Source: an uncultured Candidatus Saccharibacteria bacterium (GTDB lineage Bacteria; Patescibacteriota; Saccharimonadia; Saccharimonadales; Saccharimonadaceae). Taken from it: a DNA stretch of 29,429 bases. Under the pieces are notes generated by a model. It was given only the letters and a program-made list of their open reading frames with translations. It searched no databases and was not told the origin of the DNA. Positions within the stretch are counted from its first letter, which is position 1. The number at the start of each line of letters is the position of its first letter. Shown here one piece after another: positions 13,737-21,827 of this stretch. The stretch is from assembly GCA_948648655.1 (NCBI GenBank), contig CAPKVJ010000012.1, positions 1 through 29,429 on the forward strand, given 5' to 3'. The position numbers and the translations under genes are program-made.

Positions 13737-14878
13737 TTGTCTTCACTTATATTGTTTTCGACGAAACAAACGTAATATTGTTCTAGCGTTATGCCGTGCT
13801 CAAAGATATATTTTGCCACGTCTTTACCGACATAACGGTAGTGCCAAGCTTCATAACTATAGCCAGTTAAATTTTCTTTGCCTAGCGGATAACGGAGAAT
13901 GAACCCAAATTCATGCGCATGATTTTCTAACCATTTTGCAGTCGGAGTTCCTGCAAAACTGGACAGAGTTGTGCCTGGTGCGAAAATGTCTAATGCTCTA
14001 CCTGTCTGGTGTTCGGAAAAACCTGGTTTCGCAGCGTATTTCAATGCGTGTTCCATCCCGCCGTCAGTCAGATAGCTTGCAAATACTTCTTCTTGCTCAT
14101 CGTACCCACGATAGCCAGAAGTGACATATGGTTGTATCCCATCCGCTAGTGCTGCGTCATACATCGCCTGGAAATTTTTATATGTTTCACGCTCCACTAG
14201 TACATCGCTAGATCCATAGGCCGCATCTAGCGCGACAACATCCACTACGAAATCCTTGTCTAGCATATAATATTTATTAACTAGCATTAGCTCTTCTTGC
14301 GTTACATCTGTAGCGATCGGTTCAGTGTAAAATTCACGATCACGATTATGATTGACGAGCTCGACTATTTCCTGTGCTTTGATGCTGTCATCATCCACCG
14401 AAGTTATTACATCGGTCGCTTCATTATCGACCTTGTTATACGTCGAAATATAATCAAAATAACGCTCCATATTCGGAGAAACGTAGTATTCCGTCAAAAG
14501 AATTTCCAGCATCAAGGTCGAATAGTCAGTCTCTGCGTTATAATCTCGATGATTCACTAGAGACATGATTTGTTGAGCGTTAAAATCACTACGTTGTATG
14601 CGTTCAATATAGCCCGTTAGATTTTCGACTCGGAAGCTTGGCTCTTGTAAAATCTCCGTAATCCGTGCATCATAATCGTAGTCCAGAAGAGTATTTACTC
14701 CGTCCTTGTCTAACCGTTCGGTAACCAATTCAATTTCATTCGGGGTGTATCCCAGCCTAGCTAAACGCTTCGTTGGCGCAAAAATCTCATACGCAGCTAT
14801 TGCTACCGCCACAATCAGTAGACAAACCACCCAAAAAATCACCAAAGTCTTCCAGCCACTTTTTTCCCGCTTTTTCAT
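13733..14878 (-). CDS. D-alanyl-D-alanine carboxypeptidase (VanY/M15 family)
   Basis: 381 residues. A single N-terminal membrane anchor (about 11-31) is followed by an extracytoplasmic region of about 170 residues without recognised domain and a C-terminal M15B peptidase domain. The peptidase shows TSGYRGYDEQEEVF, the zinc-binding SEHQTGRALDIF (His and Asp ligands) and EAWHYRYVG with the third ligand His. It trims the terminal D-Ala from peptidoglycan stem peptides. The substrate could be its own wall or that of a partner cell; nothing in the sequence decides this. The gene has a leaderless-type start with TACAAT 6 nt upstream and a promoter interlocked with that of the divergent membrane protein. 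Confidence 0.93.
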   Translation of the reverse strand: MKKREKSGWKTLVIFWVVCLLIVAVAIAAYEIFAPTKRLARLGYTPNEIELVTERLDKDGVNTLLDYDYDARITEILQEPSFRVENLTGYIERIQRSDFNAQQIMSLVNHRDYNAETDYSTLMLEILLTEYYVSPNMERYFDYISTYNKVDNEATDVITSVDDDSIKAQEIVELVNHNRDREFYTEPIATDVTQEELMLVNKYYMLDKDFVVDVVALDAAYGSSDVLVERETYKNFQAMYDAALADGIQPYVTSGYRGYDEQEEVFASYLTDGGMEHALKYAAKPGFSEHQTGRALDIFAPGTTLSSFAGTPTAKWLENHAHEFGFILRYPLGKENLTGYSYEAWHYRYVGKDVAKYIFEHGITLEQYYVCFVENNISEDN

Positions 14879-14884
14879 ACTACC

Positions 14885-14914
14885 ATTGTAACACGCCGCG
14901 ACATCATATATAAT
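14885..14914. promoter_or_regulatory. Interlocked divergent promoters, both leaderless
   Basis: Plus strand: TTGTAA (14886-14891), 17 bp, TATAAT (14909-14914), 7 nt to ATG 14922. Minus strand: TTATAT (14908-14913), 17 bp, TACAAT (14885-14890), 6 nt to ATG 14878. Each -10 overlaps the -35 of the opposite promoter, so both cannot be occupied by RNA polymerase at once. Confidence 0.7.
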
Positions 14915-14921
14915 AAAGCTA

Positions 14922-15587
14922 ATGTTTACCGAAATTGAACGCGAGTATCGTAAAGGCCTCGTCGAGCGACGCTTTTGGCGGTATTACTGGCGACGGGCTA
15001 TTCTGGCAATCATTCTCGCTTCTATTGCAACGGTCATTTTCGGTTTTCCGAGTTGGGCCGTATCTTTTATTATTGCCGGAGTATTGATTATTTTAGTGAT
15101 CATATTCTTTATCGGTGACGCGCATACCCTTATTAAAAAACGCCCCGCCAAAGCACAAAGTTGGAAGGAGGCCTATCGCAGCGCCGATCAACAGCTACGC
15201 CTAGAGACGTTATTGCATGATTTGAAGCACCATCAGATAAACACCAAAGACGAGATAAGGCTTGCTATTGACTATTATCAGGCGCAACGTCCCATTTCGA
15301 CTAGGACTAGCCTCCTGGAATTTATTTTGTCAATTGCCATTGCTATTATGTCGGTGCTAGCGATTACTTATGATGATCAATTGCATACTATTGACTCACT
15401 CAAACTAACTGCAATTTTTTGGCCGACCATCAAAATTATCTTAATCATTATCATCCCGCTCCTTGTTATTACTTTTATCATACGCCGCATCTTTGAAAGT
15501 AATATCAAAATTGACTCGATTTTAATTGAAGACTTATCATACATCTATGTTAATTTCGAGAAGTACCGTTCGAAATTAAATAACTAA
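14922..15587 (+). CDS. Membrane protein of unknown function
   Basis: 221 residues. Two adjacent helices (about 25-65), a cytoplasmic charged middle (about 68-125), and two further helices (about 128-145 and 160-187), ending in a polar tail. The N-terminus is very basic. No family is recognised. It begins at a leaderless-type promoter shared back to back with the carboxypeptidase gene. About 140 nt with a promoter separate it from the next gene. Confidence 0.8.
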   Translation: MFTEIEREYRKGLVERRFWRYYWRRAILAIILASIATVIFGFPSWAVSFIIAGVLIILVIIFFIGDAHTLIKKRPAKAQSWKEAYRSADQQLRLETLLHDLKHHQINTKDEIRLAIDYYQAQRPISTRTSLLEFILSIAIAIMSVLAITYDDQLHTIDSLKLTAIFWPTIKIILIIIIPLLVITFIIRRIFESNIKIDSILIEDLSYIYVNFEKYRSKLNN

Positions 15588-15650
15588 TAAATGTTGTAAA
15601 AATTACTAAAAATTGAAAAAGTTTTTGTCGTGTAGGCAATTCTTCTGTGC

Positions 15651-15656
15651 TATACT
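15651..15656 (+). promoter_or_regulatory. Promoter (-10 with extended TG) of the 15727 gene
   Basis: TATACT preceded by TGTGC. The downstream sequence TTAAATAAGTTGAA closely resembles that at the promoter at 26127. The leader is about 64 nt. Confidence 0.5.
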
Positions 15657-15726
15657 TAAATAAGTTGAACAAAAGGGAAAAACGCTCGTGGGCAGAGCAC
15701 TAATTTAACGGAGAGTGGAGGCCCGA

Positions 15727-16110
15727 ATGAGCAAAAAATCAGACACCGAACAGCCAAATTCTACAGCCAGTGTCGAACAAAAAACCAAAGAATCAAAAAT
15801 CAAAGATTTAGAACAACGCTTGCTTCGTCTAGAGCGACGCACAAAAAATCACGAACGTTTTGCGCATACGCTGTCAGGCTGTCTAGACACACAAGTCATA
15901 GCCATTGATGCGATAGTAGACGTCGTGCGACGCAGTCTTCGCGATGACGTCGCAATTCATGATGAGCTTGTTGCTGCAATCCGCGAATACGATAAACACA
16001 AGTTTCATCGCTGGTTCTCTGGATTTTTGAGCGTATTATTATGGCTTGTTTCGGTCTTGATCGCTGCCTTTGCAGGAGCATTTATTTACTGGGTTTTTTC
16101 TGGACAATAA
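15727..16110 (+). CDS. Small coiled-coil protein with C-terminal membrane anchor
   Basis: 127 residues: a polar Ser/Lys-rich N-terminus, a charged heptad-like stretch at about 22-45 (KDLEQRLLRLERRTKNHERF), an amphipathic middle and one membrane helix close to the C-terminus (about 100-122). This is a tail-anchored layout. The start ATG at 15727 is chosen because GGAGG lies 6 nt upstream; an in-frame GTG at 15715 is less likely. No family is recognised. It ends 14 bp before the converging 16125 gene. Confidence 0.75.
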   Translation: MSKKSDTEQPNSTASVEQKTKESKIKDLEQRLLRLERRTKNHERFAHTLSGCLDTQVIAIDAIVDVVRRSLRDDVAIHDELVAAIREYDKHKFHRWFSGFLSVLLWLVSVLIAAFAGAFIYWVFSGQ

Positions 16111-16117
16111 CAATCAT

Positions 16118-16158
16118 ACAACCTTTAGCGGGGCGCAGCCGTTGTCTCGCTAAAGGTT
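16118..16158. terminator. Bidirectional hairpin at a convergent gene end
   Basis: AACCTTTAGCG pairs with CGCTAAAGGTT (11 bp) around a 17-nt loop between the 15727 gene and, overlapping its last codons, the 16125 gene. No strong T-run. Confidence 0.5.
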
Positions 16159-16433
16159 AGTAATCTAGTCTCATTACCAGACCATTGAGGCACAAAAAGC
16201 GAATGCCCATCAGTATGATCTATCCGTACTTGTCGAGCATAGCCCTTCGTTTCTGCCGATTTAGCACTAGTGGCTTGCTCGGTAACGCCAACGATAATGG
16301 CCGGCAGTATCAAACACTCTACGACATGGAATAGAATATGTACTAACATTAGCATTGCCCCAACAATCCCCAGCTTCTTCGCTCGGAGATGTTTCAAATG
16401 CTTATTTAACCCACAATGACATTCATGTTTCAT
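16125..16433 (-). CDS. Small membrane protein with His/Cys-rich N-terminus
   Basis: 102 residues. The N-terminus MKHECHCGLNKHLKH has three His and two Cys within 15 residues, followed by a hydrophobic helix (about 21-50) that itself contains His and Cys (HILFHVVECLILP), then a polar tail. The layout suggests metal or redox sensing or transport, but this is inference. It is transcribed divergently from the AraC/GyrI-like gene with 32 bp between the start codons, so that regulator may control it. TATAAT on the minus strand lies 10 nt before the ATG. Confidence 0.65.
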   Translation of the reverse strand: MKHECHCGLNKHLKHLRAKKLGIVGAMLMLVHILFHVVECLILPAIIVGVTEQATSAKSAETKGYARQVRIDHTDGHSLFVPQWSGNETRLLTFSETTAAPR

Positions 16434-16443
16434 AACTTCTTTA

Positions 16444-16458
16444 ATTATAACATATAAT
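16444..16458. promoter_or_regulatory. Back-to-back -10 boxes between 16125 gene and AraC-like gene
   Basis: Minus-strand TATAAT at 16444-16449 and plus-strand TATAAT at 16453-16458, 3 bp apart. The plus one is 7 nt from ATG 16466 (leaderless). Neither has a good -35, which fits activator-dependent transcription. Confidence 0.6.
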
Positions 16459-16465
16459 ATATATT

Positions 16466-17263
16466 ATGACATTTTACGATCGCCTTAATCAAGCAATTGA
16501 CTACCTCGAGCAGCATCTATGTGACGAGCTTGATTACCAAGCACTAGCACAGATCGCCGGCATTAGTGCTAGTGCCTTGCGCCATATTCTTCCCTTGCTG
16601 TCTGGAGTATCGGTAGCGGAATACCTTCGCAAGCGACGTTTGACTTTGGCTGGTCGCGATCTAGCACAAACTAACGCGCGCGTAATCGATGTAGCTATGA
16701 ACTATGGCTATGATTCGGCAATTGCCTTCTCGCGGGCTTTCACTAAATTTCACGGCATCAAGCCTAGCACTGCTAGAAATAGTGCTACTCGCCTCAAATA
16801 TTATCCCAAACTCGTATTTCATCCCCAAAGTTTCGCACCAGAGCTGTCGTATGAAGTAATCGATTTGTCATCCCTGACGCTATATGGCACTGGAATTTCA
16901 ACAGATGAAGAACATATCAAAAATGACGCTCCACAGCTTTATCGCAAGGTTGCAGAACGTTGGCCCGACTTGCCTTGCCCAGATTATGGCATGGTAGCCT
17001 ACAATAAAACCCGCTATTCGCCAACCGGCTATGAATATTGGGTACTGTGGCGTAATCCTTCTGACGATCTAAAACGACGCATTATTCCGGCTTCGCGCTG
17101 GTTGAAATTCAGAATATACTCTCAAGAGTCGACAGCTATTCAGGCGATGTCTGATCTGTTCTATTTGCAGTTTTTACCGACTTGCGAATACAAACTCTCG
17201 CCCGATCCCGAGCTTGAATATTATCACGATGGTGTGACGGACCTTTTAATACCAATTGAATGA
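16466..17263 (+). CDS. AraC-family regulator with GyrI-like effector domain
   Basis: 265 residues. The N-terminal AraC/XylS DNA-binding domain (about 8-108) shows two helix-turn-helix motifs, including LAQIAGISASALRHI and IDVAMNYGYDSAIAFSRAFTKFHGIKPS. The C-terminal part (about 115-265) fits the GyrI-like/effector-binding fold found in Rob, BmrR-type and SbmC proteins, which bind small organic or cationic compounds. Such Rob-like fusions usually control stress or efflux genes. The divergent small His/Cys membrane protein is the natural candidate target. A hairpin at 17272-17301 follows the stop. Confidence 0.9.
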   Translation: MTFYDRLNQAIDYLEQHLCDELDYQALAQIAGISASALRHILPLLSGVSVAEYLRKRRLTLAGRDLAQTNARVIDVAMNYGYDSAIAFSRAFTKFHGIKPSTARNSATRLKYYPKLVFHPQSFAPELSYEVIDLSSLTLYGTGISTDEEHIKNDAPQLYRKVAERWPDLPCPDYGMVAYNKTRYSPTGYEYWVLWRNPSDDLKRRIIPASRWLKFRIYSQESTAIQAMSDLFYLQFLPTCEYKLSPDPELEYYHDGVTDLLIPIE

Positions 17264-17271
17264 CATTTATA

Positions 17272-17301
17272 ACTGACTTTTTTGGCTTCATCAAAGTCAG
17301 T
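17272..17301 (+). terminator. Terminator-like hairpin after the AraC-like gene
   Basis: ACTGACTTT pairs with AAAGTCAGT (9 bp) around a 12-nt loop, followed by a pyrimidine-rich stretch. It is 20 bp before the next promoter. Confidence 0.55.
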
Positions 17302-17320
17302 CTCCTCTTAAGAAGTAGTG

Positions 17321-17326
17321 TATAAT
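17321..17326 (+). promoter_or_regulatory. -10 box fixing a leaderless GTG start
   Basis: TATAAT lies 6 nt before GTG 17333. An in-frame GTG at 17318 sits upstream of this box and would place the promoter inside the gene, so 17333 is preferred. Confidence 0.6.
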
Positions 17327-17332
17327 AGAGGT

Positions 17333-19207
17333 GTGACAGGGAAGTGGTATGAAATTTATTTGGGTAAGAAACATATTACGCCAGAAGTTTGGGAACAATT
17401 ATTTGCCAGACTTAAACTTTTTCTGGGCTGGCGTGCACATTGGCACATTATAGTGCTATTGCAAGACGGAGTTTTTCACTATTATCTTAATGTTTCGATG
17501 ATAATTCCTGCCAGCATTGGCGTTTCGGAGTTGCTTTGTAAACTATTACCAGAAGCTCCCGATTTACCCACGTCTTCTAGCGCGAAGAATTGGAATTTCT
17601 TACTTAATTACAAATTTCACAATTTACCACAGCTTATCCACAAAATGCAGCGTAAGGATTACGAATTTCGAGCCTTACAATGTGAATTTCATTATTATGG
17701 GCAAGCCTGCATCGCTACTTCGGATTTAATCTTATCGAAGAATGATATAAACTACATCAAACGCCTTCCTCTCACCCCGCCCTCTAGTCTCCTATCGATT
17801 GACTTTGTAGCACATCAAAATTACCGCTACAAAAAGATTCCCAGCTACCTTAATAGTGAAAAGGTTCAACGCCTTGCTGTCTCGGATTCAAAACAGCCAC
17901 TTCTTTTGCTGGATAATTTCCCTTACGCTCATGATTGTAATTTTCTTGAGCTTTCGAGTTTTGATTTCGCCAAGCACTCGCTTGTAATCGGTAGCAGCGG
18001 TTCTGGTAAATCGCGTTTCCTTTGCTTACTCATAGACAGAATTTACCACACAGCTCCGGACAAATATAAAGTCGTCGTAATTGATCCTCACGATGCTCTA
18101 AAATATGATCTCGGCGAAATTACAGACCAAAAAATCGTAGATTTTCAGACGGCCGAGCGTAGTGTTGATCTTTTTGGGCAAGAGCTCGAAAATATCAATG
18201 TTAGCGTAGAGCTAATGCTGGGGACTTTCCGCTCGCTGATTGGTGAAAGCTATAACGGGCGGCTCGAACGTGTCTTACGGCATTCAATCTATCTTTTGTT
18301 ATTGGACCATAATTTTTCATTTAGTAGTCTGCGTCAGCTCCTATCCGATACTGAATATCGCAATGAAACTGTTGCCCGGCTTAAGGTTATCGCTCCAACG
18401 AGTATTTCGCGCTTTTTTCTCACTGAATTTCAAGAATTGAAATCGCAATCTTACGATACTGCCTTTGCGCCGATCGTATCTTTTATTGACGAGATGCAAA
18501 TGGTGCCAGTATTTAATTTCACATCTACAGAGAGTCTATCCAGTACTATTTGCGATATTTTTTTGAGTGTCTTTTCGCTTAATCGCTTGCGGCTTGGTGA
18601 TAAGTCCACGCAGGTAGTAGCTGGTCTCCTCATGCAACAACTTTTCCTCATTGCGCAGAAACGTGATTTTCCCGAGCATCTTGTTGTCATTGTTGACGAA
18701 GTCGCCGTCATCGAAAATCCGATTTTGTCGCGTTTTCTGTCAGAAATGCGCAAATATAATGTCTCGGTCATCTTGGCCGGGCAGTATTTTGGACAAATCA
18801 GCCAGAAATTACGCGACTCGATTCTTGCTAACGTCGTAAATCATTATATTTTTCGAGTCTCGCGTAGTGATGCGAAGTTACTAGCCGAAAATCTTCAGAT
18901 CAAAATCCCGCGTGACCATAAAGAAGAAGACGAGTCGAAACTCTTTACCGGGCTCAAAGCTCGCGAATGTCTCGCGCAAATCAGTTGTCGTGGCGAACCT
19001 TACGCTATATTTAAGGCCAACACGCCAGATTATGACCCGCGCCCCAATTCCGCTATTCCACCAGAAATCACAACGAGCTCATCTAATGATAAGCTATCTA
19101 ACAAGCCCAAAATCCAATTGCTCATCGATCCAGCAATTTGTGTTGAAGAAATTATGCTCGCAAATACTACCAACCGCAAAAAATTAAATCAGGAGGAACA
19201 TGACTGA
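17333..19207 (+). CDS. HerA/VirD4-like P-loop ATPase (conjugation-type)
   Basis: 624 residues. The first 200 residues contain no recognised domain. An ATPase core follows: Walker A GSSGSGKS at about 220, VVVIDPHD just after it, and Walker B VVIVDEVAVI near 452, followed by a helicase-like stretch ending with NVSVILAGQYFGQI. The organisation resembles HerA, VirB4 and VirD4/TraG ATPases that pump DNA or protein. The C-terminal 70 residues look disordered. No membrane helices are obvious, unlike classical VirD4. It overlaps the Cys-rich gene downstream by 8 nt, with AGGAGG inside its own end. Role suggestion: motor of a secretion or DNA-translocation complex. Confidence 0.85.
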   Translation: MTGKWYEIYLGKKHITPEVWEQLFARLKLFLGWRAHWHIIVLLQDGVFHYYLNVSMIIPASIGVSELLCKLLPEAPDLPTSSSAKNWNFLLNYKFHNLPQLIHKMQRKDYEFRALQCEFHYYGQACIATSDLILSKNDINYIKRLPLTPPSSLLSIDFVAHQNYRYKKIPSYLNSEKVQRLAVSDSKQPLLLLDNFPYAHDCNFLELSSFDFAKHSLVIGSSGSGKSRFLCLLIDRIYHTAPDKYKVVVIDPHDALKYDLGEITDQKIVDFQTAERSVDLFGQELENINVSVELMLGTFRSLIGESYNGRLERVLRHSIYLLLLDHNFSFSSLRQLLSDTEYRNETVARLKVIAPTSISRFFLTEFQELKSQSYDTAFAPIVSFIDEMQMVPVFNFTSTESLSSTICDIFLSVFSLNRLRLGDKSTQVVAGLLMQQLFLIAQKRDFPEHLVVIVDEVAVIENPILSRFLSEMRKYNVSVILAGQYFGQISQKLRDSILANVVNHYIFRVSRSDAKLLAENLQIKIPRDHKEEDESKLFTGLKARECLAQISCRGEPYAIFKANTPDYDPRPNSAIPPEITTSSSNDKLSNKPKIQLLIDPAICVEEIMLANTTNRKKLNQEEHD

Positions 19208-19913
19208 TAAAGATTTTCTTACCATCGTCGATAAAATCTTTCTAGCTATTTTTGGTCGCAAAAACACTTTATCTCTCGAGGCTTTACGTCAAAAATTCGC
19301 TTTTGATATCAAACTCCCAACTGCCGTCAAAGATACCGAAAGTGGCAAGACGACCTATACCGCAATGCCAAACGTCAAGAAGTATATGATTTGTGACGAT
19401 ACTTACGAATATGACCGCACAAAAGGTTGGATGTTGCCCAAAAAGCCAGTTAAAAGTTTGCAGGAAATTCTTGATATTTGGGATTCGGTTAATTATACTA
19501 CGACCGAACGCGTCTATGATAGCGAAAATGTCGTCGCTAGCGACCCGATTTACGGTTCAGTCAATGTCTATGCATCCACTAACTGTGGTCAGTGCAAAAA
19601 TATTCTATTTTGTGATGGTGTTTATAATACTGAATTTTCGATTGCCTGTCAACGTAGTGATAAATTAGGTTTTTGTTTTCGTGTCGATGATTCTAATAGT
19701 TGTACTAATTCGTATAATGTGATCTGCTCTAACAGAATTAGTAATTCCTTCTTTATTCAAGACGCTAGCAATCTTAATGAATGTATGTTTTGTAGCCACA
19801 TTTCTGATCAAGAACACTGTATTGCAAATATGAAATTCACAGCTGACGAATATTTTCAGCTCAAACCACAAATCGTCGACTGGATCCTGCGCGACAAAAA
19901 AGATGTAAAATAA
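19200..19913 (+). CDS. Cys-rich repeat protein, operon partner of the ATPase
   Basis: 237 residues. The N-terminal 100 residues are mixed. From about 110 to 215 a Cys/Asn-rich periodic region appears (NCGQCKNILFCDGVYN, CQRSDKLGFCF, CTNSYNVICSNR, LNECMFCSHISDQEHC), ending in ANMKFTADEYFQLKP. The same layout, Cys-rich pseudo-repeats followed by a closing KQYSKEEY-like motif, occurs in proteins found across CPR genomes and some phages, often mislabelled as CaiB/BaiF. A right-handed beta-solenoid is plausible. Its start overlaps the ATPase gene (ATGACTGA), so the two are co-translated and probably work together. Function unknown. Confidence 0.8.
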   Translation: MTDKDFLTIVDKIFLAIFGRKNTLSLEALRQKFAFDIKLPTAVKDTESGKTTYTAMPNVKKYMICDDTYEYDRTKGWMLPKKPVKSLQEILDIWDSVNYTTTERVYDSENVVASDPIYGSVNVYASTNCGQCKNILFCDGVYNTEFSIACQRSDKLGFCFRVDDSNSCTNSYNVICSNRISNSFFIQDASNLNECMFCSHISDQEHCIANMKFTADEYFQLKPQIVDWILRDKKDVK

Positions 19914-19917
19914 AAGT

Positions 19918-20142
19918 ATGTTGTATAGCGTCACTGTCAAGCCGAATTCCAAAAAAGGTCCACTTGTGCTGGAGGCTAATCATGAATTAACCGTCTATCT
20001 TCGCGAGAAACCGATTGACGGCGAAGCAAACACGGCGCTAATTAAAACTTTATCGAAGCATTTTCGCGTCCCCAAAACCAGCATCAAAATCAAAACCGGC
20101 GTACGTGGTCGGAAAAAATTAGTTGAAATTGATAAACTATAG
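19918..20142 (+). CDS. DUF167 (YggU) family protein
   Basis: 74 residues, covering a complete DUF167 domain: VKPNSKKGPLVLE, LTVYLREKPIDGEANTALI, LSKHF and the closing basic strand with GVRGRKKLVEI. The family is widespread and small, with no firmly established function. It starts 4 nt after the Cys-rich gene and has no Shine-Dalgarno sequence of its own, so it is probably translated by coupling at the end of that operon. Confidence 0.88.
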   Translation: MLYSVTVKPNSKKGPLVLEANHELTVYLREKPIDGEANTALIKTLSKHFRVPKTSIKIKTGVRGRKKLVEIDKL

Positions 20143-20148
20143 TATAAT
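20143..20148 (+). promoter_or_regulatory. -10 box for the GNAT-to-ung operon
   Basis: TATAAT with a weak TTAGTT 18 bp upstream. It overlaps the end of the DUF167 gene region and is followed by a 20-nt leader containing AAGGAGG. Confidence 0.55.
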
Positions 20149-20174
20149 GAAACTAAATAAGGAGGTATGTATTA

Positions 20175-20612
20175 ATGGAAGTAACTTTTCGCGCGGCGAC
20201 ACGTGATGATTTGCCGGACGTAGTTGCCCTAATCAATCAATGTTTTGACGAGCAAAATACCGTCGAATATGCCATGTCAGAATGGGAACGTAGTGGTGAT
20301 GATCCGCGTCAGATTTATATCAATGGCTATTTTAATGATGAGCTAGTAGCGCATTTGAAAATCACAATTATTCCTACAATTTATGACGATATGGCAACCT
20401 ATGCTATGCTGAACCACGTCTGTGTTCGCCCCGACGTGCGTCGTCATCATCTTGGGACCAAGTTGCTTGATGAGGCTTTTGCGGCTTGTCGTGATGCTGG
20501 TGCGACCAAAGTCGTCCTCTGGTCAAAGAACTTCCGCGAAGCTGCCCATGCCATGTACAAAAAATATGGCTTTGAAGTTGTCGATGCCAAATTCTTTGAG
20601 CGCAAAATTTAG
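20175..20612 (+). CDS. GNAT-family N-acetyltransferase
   Basis: 145 residues. The GNAT fold is supported by the N-terminal FRAATRDDLPDVVALINQCF, the central HVCVRPDVRRHHLGTKLLDEAF (the acetyl-CoA pyrophosphate-binding loop R-x-x-x-x-G-x-K) and the C-terminal FREAAHAMYKKYGFEV. The acetyl acceptor cannot be told. AAGGAGG lies 9 nt upstream of the ATG. First gene of a run of four closely spaced genes ending with ung. Confidence 0.92.
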   Translation: MEVTFRAATRDDLPDVVALINQCFDEQNTVEYAMSEWERSGDDPRQIYINGYFNDELVAHLKITIIPTIYDDMATYAMLNHVCVRPDVRRHHLGTKLLDEAFAACRDAGATKVVLWSKNFREAAHAMYKKYGFEVVDAKFFERKI

Positions 20613-20634
20613 TTAAATTAAAAAGGGAAGGCCT

Positions 20635-21819
20635 ATGAAAATCAATAGCGTATATATCGGTGGGTGGTTCCAACGCACCATGTTGCAGCTCTCGGAAGTT
20701 TATGATTTCTTGCGTAATGGCACGTCGCAGCTCAAACTCAGTAAGAAAAAGCTCGAAGAACTACGCAAAAATCTCGAAATTGGCAGCATTGAGTATGGTG
20801 TTGCTGGCGAAGAGTATGTTTTATTTGTTACTGCCGATCATATCCACGTCAAAATTTTTGAAGATGGACTTATCGTTTTGCATAGTGATCGCGTTGAAGA
20901 AGAAACCCTCTTTTCTGACCTCGAGCATATCAAAGATTATTACGAAACCAAGCTTTCACCAGCTTTGAATTATATCTTCAGCTTGGGAGCACCAGTACCG
21001 AAGGAGCTTGCTAATATTGAGAATATCTATCCATATTTCGTGGTGTGCGATAAGGCTTCGCGCGACGACATCGCCGAGCTGCTATCAAAGACCGAGCGGC
21101 AAAAATATTTTGAATTTGATAACAAAGATTATAGCGTCTTACGTGGCGACAAGTATTACTTCATCAATAACAAAAAGTCCGCCAAAAATCCTTACATCGA
21201 GCGTTATATTGAGGAGCAAGTCTTCATTCGTGAGTTCAAAGGACAACTGCATCGTTATCTGAATCTGCATCGTATCATCTGGGAAAAGATTGACGCAGTT
21301 AAGGATCGTGCCAAAGTACGCGGCAGTGACGTCGTAAAATTCTCAACCAAGCTAGAAAGCTATGCCAAGACTGTGACCTTGATTGATGGACGTATCCGCC
21401 AGATGTCAACTTATATCTCTACTCGTGAGCGCATTGCCAAAGAAGACGCTGACCTGCGCGAGTTTTTAGCAATTTCCGGCTATCGGTACGAGACATTACG
21501 CGATACGTTGCAATACATCTGTGATCTTTGGGATATGACGCGCACTTATGTCAATTCTGCGCAAAAGTTGTTTGACGGGATTAAGCAAGATATCACTTCT
21601 AGTAGCATCAATAGCTTGACAATTGTTACATCAATGTCTGCTGGTGCCGCAATTCTTGATTTGTTTACTGGATCCGAGCCTAGTTTTACGACATTTGGCT
21701 TTGTTTATTTCTTTATCTTGGCGTTAATTGGCTGGGTTGCTACTAAATTATTACAATATGTCGCCGAAAAGCGTAAATATGAAATTTCGGATGCCGGAAT
21801 CGATAAAAATATTAAATAA
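20635..21819 (+). CDS. Membrane protein with CorA-like topology, unknown function
   Basis: 394 residues. The first 200 are soluble and mixed alpha/beta, the next 130 are mostly charged helix (about 205-325, likely coiled coil), and two membrane helices close the chain (about 325-348 and 355-375), followed by a short basic tail. This order is that of CorA-type channels, but the GMN motif between the two helices is absent, so ion transport cannot be claimed. GGGAAGG precedes the ATG. It lies 22 bp after the GNAT gene and 8 bp before the next gene. Confidence 0.75.
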   Translation: MKINSVYIGGWFQRTMLQLSEVYDFLRNGTSQLKLSKKKLEELRKNLEIGSIEYGVAGEEYVLFVTADHIHVKIFEDGLIVLHSDRVEEETLFSDLEHIKDYYETKLSPALNYIFSLGAPVPKELANIENIYPYFVVCDKASRDDIAELLSKTERQKYFEFDNKDYSVLRGDKYYFINNKKSAKNPYIERYIEEQVFIREFKGQLHRYLNLHRIIWEKIDAVKDRAKVRGSDVVKFSTKLESYAKTVTLIDGRIRQMSTYISTRERIAKEDADLREFLAISGYRYETLRDTLQYICDLWDMTRTYVNSAQKLFDGIKQDITSSSINSLTIVTSMSAGAAILDLFTGSEPSFTTFGFVYFFILALIGWVATKLLQYVAEKRKYEISDAGIDKNIK

Positions 21820-21827
21820 GGAGGAAA

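Noticed and set aside
20635..21819. CorA magnesium transporter
   Set aside because: Topology fits, but the essential GMN motif between the two C-terminal helices is missing.
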